Shown: positions 59,747 through 64,000 of the stretch, piece after piece
Layout: every line of letters begins with the position of its first letter
Numbering within the stretch: position 1 is the first letter of the stretch
Assembly: GCA_947168855.1 (NCBI GenBank)
Contig: CAMVNO010000007.1
Coordinates: forward strand, 62,001 to 126,000
Reading direction: 5' to 3'
Origin: an uncultured Clostridia bacterium
GTDB lineage: Bacteria; Bacillota; Clostridia; Christensenellales; CAG-138
Length of the DNA: 64,000 nucleotides
Notes under the pieces: model-generated
What the model saw: only the letters and a program-made list of their open reading frames with translations
Databases searched by the model: none
Told to the model about the DNA's origin: nothing
Program-made: the position numbers and the translations under genes

Positions 59747-60564
59747 TGCGCTTCCTCCTCTCCGTCCGGCAGCGGAAGCTCCCGAAGGTTCTCATAAACA
59801 AGGTCTCCGAACGCTTTCTTTCCGACGCGTGTGCACGTGCGCAAAAGCCGGATCGCGGGGTTCAGAAGTTTCGACCGTTTCGGCGTTCTTCCCTGCTCGC
59901 GCATGGCGCGCTCAATGAGCGTTCCCGTTGCGACCGGCGACGGCTCCTGCGGAAAAAACACGCCGGCGCGCGGTGCGTCAATGCTCGATCGGATCGCTTC
60001 GCACAGCGTCTCAATTGAAACCATACTGCGGCGATTGCTGAAATCCGGACAGAACGGAAGCCGCTCCGCGATCTTCCGAAGGCGCGCGGGATTGCCCTTT
60101 GCGCCGGGACCGAACACCATGGGCGGGCGCAGGATCGTGACGCAGAACGTGTCGTCCGAAAGCGGCGCGATGCGTCGTTCCGCGGAAAGCTTTGAACGCC
60201 CGTACTGTGTTTTCGGCGCCGGAACGGTGTCCTTTGTGACCGTTCCCGTCTCCATGCCGTACACGCTCATCGTGCTCATGAACAGAAACTGTTTCACGCC
60301 GTCCCGCTTTGCCTTTTTCGCAAGCGCGGCCGTGAGATCGCGGTTGACCGCGTCGTAAAGCGGCTGCGTCGTCTTTGTTTCCTTCCGATGGACGATCGCC
60401 GCGGCATGAACGATCGCGTCGACGCCGTGAAAATCGAACGAATCCGGCGCGGCATCGCGTAACGAAATCAGTTCCGCAGCGTATTGCTCCGGAAACTGAT
60501 TGAGGTATGCAGCAAGCGACGTTCCGATATAGCTGTGTTCGCCCGTGATCAGAATGCGCTTCAT
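59743..60564 (-). CDS. NAD-dependent sugar epimerase/dehydratase
   Basis: 273 residues. Short-chain extended fold: KRILITGEHSYIGTSLAAYL is the NAD-binding loop, FLFMSTMSVYGMETG and YGRSKLSAE hold the Ser/YxxxK catalytic set, and ILRPPMVFGPGAKGN follows. It likely makes an activated sugar for the glycan locus. ATGA overlaps couple it to the sugar transferase upstream and the GT2 downstream. The glycine loop is slightly atypical (GEHSYIG). Confidence 0.9.
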   Translation of the reverse strand: MKRILITGEHSYIGTSLAAYLNQFPEQYAAELISLRDAAPDSFDFHGVDAIVHAAAIVHRKETKTTQPLYDAVNRDLTAALAKKAKRDGVKQFLFMSTMSVYGMETGTVTKDTVPAPKTQYGRSKLSAERRIAPLSDDTFCVTILRPPMVFGPGAKGNPARLRKIAERLPFCPDFSNRRSMVSIETLCEAIRSSIDAPRAGVFFPQEPSPVATGTLIERAMREQGRTPKRSKLLNPAIRLLRTCTRVGKKAFGDLVYENLRELPLPDGEEEAQ

Positions 60565-61166
60565 TTGTCTTTCTTCCGCTCGCGGCCGCCTTCGCGGTAG
60601 CCCTCGCGCGTTATGACCGTCGAAATCGTTTTCCACAGACATTTCATATCCATGCCGAACGAAATATGCGCGGCGTATTCGCCGTCATACCGCGCTTTTT
60701 CCGCAATCGACAGCGAGTCGCGGCCGTTGACCTGCGCCCAACCGGTCAGTCCGGGCAGGACGTCGTTCGCGCCGTATTTATCGCGCTCGGCGATAAGGTC
60801 GCGCTGGTTAAAGAGCGCCGGTCTCGGACCGACAAACGACATTTTGCCGGTGAAGATCTGCAAAATCTGCGGGAGCTCGTCAAGGCTTGTTTTGCGAAGG
60901 ATCCGCCCCGACCGCGTGATCCAGGAATTCGAATCGCTGAACAGATGCGTCGGAACGTTCTTCGGCGCGTCCTTCTTCATGGTGCGGAATTTCAAAATCT
61001 CAAACTCCGTCTTGTGAATGCCGACCCGCGTCTGCCGGAAAAAGACCGGACCCTCCGAATCCAGACGGATCCAGATCATGATCGCCAAAAAAAGCGGGGA
61101 AAGCGTCAGGATCGCAAGACCTGATAAAACAATATCCAGAACCCGTTTCCACAATTTTTGATACAT
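60561..61166 (-). CDS. Initiating sugar-1-phosphate transferase (WcaJ/PglC type)
   Basis: 201 residues. One membrane-embedded helix (VLDIVLSGLAILTLSPLFLA), then EGPVFFRQTRVGIHKTEFEI, KFRTMK, KTSLDELPQILQIFTGKMSF, VGPRP and the Gly/Trp motif LPGLTGWAQVNGRDSLS. It transfers a sugar phosphate to undecaprenyl phosphate, the first step of surface glycan synthesis. MYQKLWKRVLDI is chosen as start because GGAG is 7 bases upstream; a longer form starting MAENGAEMYQ is possible. Confidence 0.94.
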   Translation of the reverse strand: MYQKLWKRVLDIVLSGLAILTLSPLFLAIMIWIRLDSEGPVFFRQTRVGIHKTEFEILKFRTMKKDAPKNVPTHLFSDSNSWITRSGRILRKTSLDELPQILQIFTGKMSFVGPRPALFNQRDLIAERDKYGANDVLPGLTGWAQVNGRDSLSIAEKARYDGEYAAHISFGMDMKCLWKTISTVITREGYREGGRERKKDK

Positions 61167-61242
61167 TTCCGCTCCGTTTTCAGCCATTTGCAGATTGTGT
61201 CGAACCAAAGGACACACCTCTACAGTATAATACCATGACCAT

Positions 61243-61271
61243 ATCATAGCACAGGTATGCGAAAAAAGCAA
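61243..61271 (-). promoter_or_regulatory. Possible promoter of the glycan operon
   Basis: Minus strand: TTGCTT (61266-61271), 17-bp spacer, TATGAT (61243-61248). A second TATACT box at 61224-61229 with a weak -35 is an alternative. Confidence 0.4.
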
Positions 61272-61334
61272 CCGCGCATCTTCGTGTTGTGCAAAATAAA
61301 TAAGAACATTTTCCCGATTCCGTCGCATTCCCTC

Positions 61335-61364
61335 TTGACAAAGCCCCCTTTTTCGCGGTATCGT
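61335..61364 (+). promoter_or_regulatory. Promoter of the glycine riboswitch-gcv operon
   Basis: TTGACA (61335-61340), 18-bp spacer, TATCGT (61359-61364). Confidence 0.65.
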
Positions 61365-61384
61365 ATACAAGGACAAAAACCGAA

Positions 61385-61594
61385 TATCGTCCCGAACGAC
61401 GGGCCCGGGAGAGGCCGCTTTTGCGGCGCCGAAGGGGAACTGCAAAAACTCTCAGGCAGAAGGATCGGACCTTGACGGGACTCCGGAAAGGAAAGGGCTC
61501 ATCACCCTTTACGCCGACGGTGCAACCGCGATGCGGCGGGAATCTCTCAGGCTAAGAACGGAGGCGCAAGGTACGGGCGTACTTTGCGCTTTTT
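61385..61594 (+). ncRNA. Tandem glycine riboswitch with transcription-terminator platform
   Basis: Two glycine aptamers in series. Aptamer 1 has GGGAGAGG, GCCGAAGGGGAA (61428-61439) and CTCTCAGGC (61449-61457); aptamer 2 has GCCGACGGTGCAA (61513-61525) and CTCTCAGGC (61544-61552), closed by CTCCG (61481-61485) with CGGAG (61559-61563). The leader GTCCCG (61389-61394) can pair with CGGGAC (61476-61481) between the aptamers, the known P0/kink-turn. The platform is stem GCGCAAGGTAC/GTACTTTGCGC (61564-61589) with a T tract. It precedes gcvT, so glycine should turn expression on. Confidence 0.95.
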
Positions 61595-61647
61595 CATTTT
61601 TTCGCGGCAGGCGCCGCATCAGTTCAAATTCAAAAAGGAGGACTCTT

Positions 61648-62889
61648 ATGAGCGAACTCAAACGCACCCTATTGTATGACGCGCACGTAGCGGCGGGCGC
61701 AACGATGGTCGATTTCGGCGGCTGGGAAATGCCGATCCAGTATCCCGAGGGGATCGTAGCCGAACATCTGTATACCAGAAGCGTATGCGGTCTGTTCGAC
61801 GTTTCCCACATGGGACGCCTTCTGATCGAAGGACCCGACCGCGTGGCATTTTTGCAGCATGTGCTTTCGAGCAACGTGCTGAACCTCGACGTCAACCAGG
61901 CGCAGTACTGCATCATTCCTGCCGAGGACGGCAGCGCGGTCGACGACGCGTACCTCTATCGCTTCGAGGAGGACCGGTTCCTGCTCGTCGTCAACGCGTC
62001 GAACACCGATAAGGACCTTGCGTGGTTTGCGCCGATCGTGAAGAACTATGACTGCACGATCAGAAACATCACGGGCGAGACGATCTCGATCGCGGTGCAG
62101 GGACCGAAGAGCGAGGAGATCCTGAAGACGCTCGCGGGCGTCGACGAGGTCACCAAGCCCGCGCGCAACAACCTCAGCACGCTGATGATGGAGGGACATA
62201 AGGTCCTCGTTTCCCGCACGGGCTACACGGCGGAGCCGATCGGCTACGAGCTGTTCATCGAGAACAAGGACGCGCTCTGGGCATGGAACCGCCTCATCGA
62301 GCTCGGCGGCAAGCCCGCGGGACTCGGCGCGCGCGACACGCTCCGCATGGAGGGCATGCTCCCGCTGTACGGCGACGAAATGGGCGTCGACGAGGACGGC
62401 AAGCCGATGCCGATCTTTGCGCTGGCGCTGGCGAAGTTCGCGGTCTCCTTCGACGAAGCGAAGGGTGACTTCGTTGGCCGCGAAGCGCTTCTCAGGCAGT
62501 CCAAGGCGCAGGCGTGCTTCAAAGCGAAGGATTACAACCCCGACGCGATGGCGACGCTTCCGAAGCGCGTCCGTCCGATCGCGCTTCTCGACCGCGGCGT
62601 CATGCGGCACGGCATGGGCGTTTACAGAAACGGCGAGCAGATCGGCTGGGTCACCAGCGGCACGATGATCCCGTATTTCATGACGGAAGGCGAAGGCGCC
62701 GATGTGAAGCTTCTTCCCGAGACCGGCAAGCGCGCGATCGGCATCTGCTACATCAGCTCCGACGTGCCGGTGAACGGCGAAGTCGAGGTCGACGTGCGCG
62801 GCAAGCGCTTGAAGGCCGCGATCCCGTCGAAGCACATTACGAACAATGTCCCGCCCTATGTGGTGCCGGTCATTTATAAACAGAAATAA
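61648..62889 (+). CDS. gcvT: Glycine cleavage system T protein (aminomethyltransferase)
   Basis: 413 residues, about 45 longer than many GcvT proteins. RTLLYDAHVAAGATMVDFGG and MPIQYPEGIVAEHL open the fold; LFDVSHMGRLLIEG, VVNASNTDKDLAWF and the GLGARDTLRMEGMLPLYGDE folate/catalytic Asp region are canonical. It transfers the aminomethyl carbon from lipoyl-GcvH to tetrahydrofolate. AGGAGGA is upstream of the ATG. The gene is under the glycine riboswitch; gcvH begins 19 bp after its stop. Confidence 0.96.
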   Translation: MSELKRTLLYDAHVAAGATMVDFGGWEMPIQYPEGIVAEHLYTRSVCGLFDVSHMGRLLIEGPDRVAFLQHVLSSNVLNLDVNQAQYCIIPAEDGSAVDDAYLYRFEEDRFLLVVNASNTDKDLAWFAPIVKNYDCTIRNITGETISIAVQGPKSEEILKTLAGVDEVTKPARNNLSTLMMEGHKVLVSRTGYTAEPIGYELFIENKDALWAWNRLIELGGKPAGLGARDTLRMEGMLPLYGDEMGVDEDGKPMPIFALALAKFAVSFDEAKGDFVGREALLRQSKAQACFKAKDYNPDAMATLPKRVRPIALLDRGVMRHGMGVYRNGEQIGWVTSGTMIPYFMTEGEGADVKLLPETGKRAIGICYISSDVPVNGEVEVDVRGKRLKAAIPSKHITNNVPPYVVPVIYKQK

Positions 62890-62908
62890 TTATCAGGAGG
62901 ATAGAATC

Positions 62909-63283
62909 ATGACGATCAAACCCGAATTACAGTACAGCAAGGACCACGAGTGGGTCAAAAAGGAAGACGACCTCTTCGTCATCGGCATCTCCGATTTTGC
63001 GCAGGACGCGCTCGGCGATCTCGTTTTTGTGAACCTGCCGGAAGTCGGCGACGCGGTCACCGCGGGTGAAGCGTTCGGCGACGTCGAATCCGTTAAGGCG
63101 GTAAGCGATCTCCTTTCCCCGGTCTCCGGCACCGTTGCCGAGATCAATGAGGAACTCCTCGACGCGCCCGAAAAGCTGAACGAGGATCCGTACGGCGCCT
63201 GGATCATCAAGGTCGCAGACGTCACCGCAACCGAAGAGCTTCTGGACGCAGCGGCATACGAAGCGTTCTGCGCGGAGGCATAA
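62909..63283 (+). CDS. gcvH: Glycine cleavage system H protein
   Basis: 124 residues. The lipoyl-lysine motif GDVESVKAVSDL contains Lys63, and KDHEWVKKEDDLFVIGISDF with LGDLVFVNLPEVGD is the typical H-protein core. It shuttles aminomethyl groups between P, T and L proteins. AGGAGG lies 7 bases before the ATG. Lipoate attachment requires ligases not seen in the window. Confidence 0.97.
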   Translation: MTIKPELQYSKDHEWVKKEDDLFVIGISDFAQDALGDLVFVNLPEVGDAVTAGEAFGDVESVKAVSDLLSPVSGTVAEINEELLDAPEKLNEDPYGAWIIKVADVTATEELLDAAAYEAFCAEA

Positions 63284-63286
63284 TCG

Positions 63287-64000
63287 ATGGGAAGCTACGT
63301 TCCTTCCACCGAGGAACAGCGCCGGGAAATGCTCAAAGCGATCGGGCTCAACGATTACCGTGAGCTCTATCGCGACGTGCCGGAAAACATGATCCTGAAC
63401 CGTCCGCTCGACCTGCCCGAAGGCAAGAGCGAGATGGAAGTGCGCAATGCGCTCGCCGAAATGGCGGCGAAAAACACGGTCTACAAGACCGTGCTTCGCG
63501 GCGCGGGCGCGTACGATCATTACATTCCGTCGATCGTGAAGTATATCCCCGCAAAGGAAGAGTTCCTCACCGCGTACACGCCCTATCAGGCGGAGATCTC
63601 GCAGGGCGTTCTCCAGTCGATCTTCGAGTATCAGACGATGATCGCGGAGCTCACGGGCATGGATGTAAGCAACGCGTCCGTGTACGACGGCGCGACCGCG
63701 GCTGCGGAAGCCGCCGCCATGTGCCGCGACCGCAAGCGCCGCGTGACGCTGATCTCGGCGACGACGCATCCCGACGTGATCAACACGGTCCGCACCTACT
63801 GCTACGGCACCAACGACGAATTGGTCGTGGTTCCCGCAAAGGACGGCAAAACCGATATCGAAGCGCTGAAAAACATGCTGAACGAAGGCGTCGCCTCGTT
63901 CTACGTGCAGCAGCCGAACTTCTACGGCGTCTTTGAGGACGCGGAAGCTTTGGGCGAGCTCGTCCATGCGACCGGCGCGATGTTTGTGATGGGCTGCAAT
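63287..64000 (+). CDS. gcvPA: Glycine dehydrogenase (decarboxylating) subunit 1, 3' end outside window
   Basis: The 238 visible residues start MGSYVPSTEEQRREMLKAIG and include GAGAYDHYIPSIVKYI, TAYTPYQAEISQGVLQSIFE and NASVYDGATAAAEAA, the signature of the N-terminal (PA) half of the split P protein. It decarboxylates glycine on pyridoxal phosphate; the cofactor lysine is in the PB subunit, expected just beyond the window. The start is 3 bp after gcvH, with GGAGG inside the end of gcvH. Confidence 0.97.
   Translation, partial: MGSYVPSTEEQRREMLKAIGLNDYRELYRDVPENMILNRPLDLPEGKSEMEVRNALAEMAAKNTVYKTVLRGAGAYDHYIPSIVKYIPAKEEFLTAYTPYQAEISQGVLQSIFEYQTMIAELTGMDVSNASVYDGATAAAEAAAMCRDRKRRVTLISATTHPDVINTVRTYCYGTNDELVVVPAKDGKTDIEALKNMLNEGVASFYVQQPNFYGVFEDAEALGELVHATGAMFVMGCN

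Overview
The window looks like the chromosome of a GC-rich, strictly anaerobic, Gram-positive member of the Bacillota (class Clostridia), most likely a gut or rumen lineage related to Oscillospirales or Christensenellales. Supporting evidence: a mrnC-rlmB-sigH gene order, mini-RNase III, LytR-CpsA-Psr and NAGPA envelope proteins, many lipoproteins with Thr/Pro/Glu-rich linkers, class III (oxygen-sensitive) ribonucleotide reductase with NrdR boxes, split glycine dehydrogenase (gcvPA), and strong AGGAGG-type ribosome binding sites. The genus is inference. I saw no rRNA, tRNA, phage, transposase or CRISPR locus.

Layout. 1-4947 (minus): small metabolic or detoxification enzymes (three GNATs, one fused to a DUF3795-like domain, a NUDIX hydrolase, an FMN reductase, a HAD lipoprotein). 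5101-6804: M3 oligoendopeptidase. 6892-7858: an AT-rich island with a lipoprotein and a divergent XRE repressor sharing an operator region. 8275-12350: pth and mfd. 12397-15596: two tandem PrsA-like lipoproteins, the second promoter being a duplicate of the mfd 3' end. 15627-16982: a zinc-ribbon membrane protein and a DUF11-like protein. 17090-19184: mrnC-rlmB-sigH. 19219-24395 (minus): a membrane protein, two GPH-type symporters and a GT-B-like protein. 24837-27131 (minus): DegV, an ECF S component, ispE. 27223-30381: walJ-like hydrolase, rlmH, YgjP-like peptidase, a second DegV. 30662-38301 (minus): polysaccharide deacetylase, a 1606-residue LRR surface protein and a membrane-tethered XRE-LRR regulator. 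38478-42957 (minus): trxB, nrdD fused to thioredoxin, nrdG. 43540-46013 (minus): DUF4037, TPR and zinc-ribbon proteins. 46223-49675: a membrane protein, a DUF937 protein with a histone-H1-like tail, a patatin, a GntR regulator. 49712-53665 (minus): two-component system, dipeptidase, YitT. 53865-54284: DUF4234 protein. 54466-61166 (minus): cell-surface glycan locus. 61335-64000: tandem glycine riboswitch and gcvT-gcvH-gcvPA.

How the genes work together. nrdG, nrdD-Trx and trxB form a plausible self-contained anaerobic dNTP module with its own electron-delivery domain and NrdR control. The sugar transferase, epimerase, GT2, ABC exporter, NAGPA, LCP and deacetylase genes point to synthesis and attachment of a surface polysaccharide. 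The XRE-TM-LRR protein next to a large LRR surface protein suggests an envelope-sensing regulator and its target.

The most unusual non-coding signal is a set of hairpin ladders: strings of short unrelated hairpins separated by a short constant spacer that is specific to each array (ATATCG at 43.1-43.5 kb, ATGAAT at 30.4-30.6 kb, ACATCAC near 24.75 kb, AATTCAT near 39.4 kb). In the two large arrays the spacer flips to its reverse complement part-way, so each half can fold on the other. They lie beside a family of bipartite palindromic dispersed elements (7.95, 24.6 and 43.0 kb). I know of no named system that matches.
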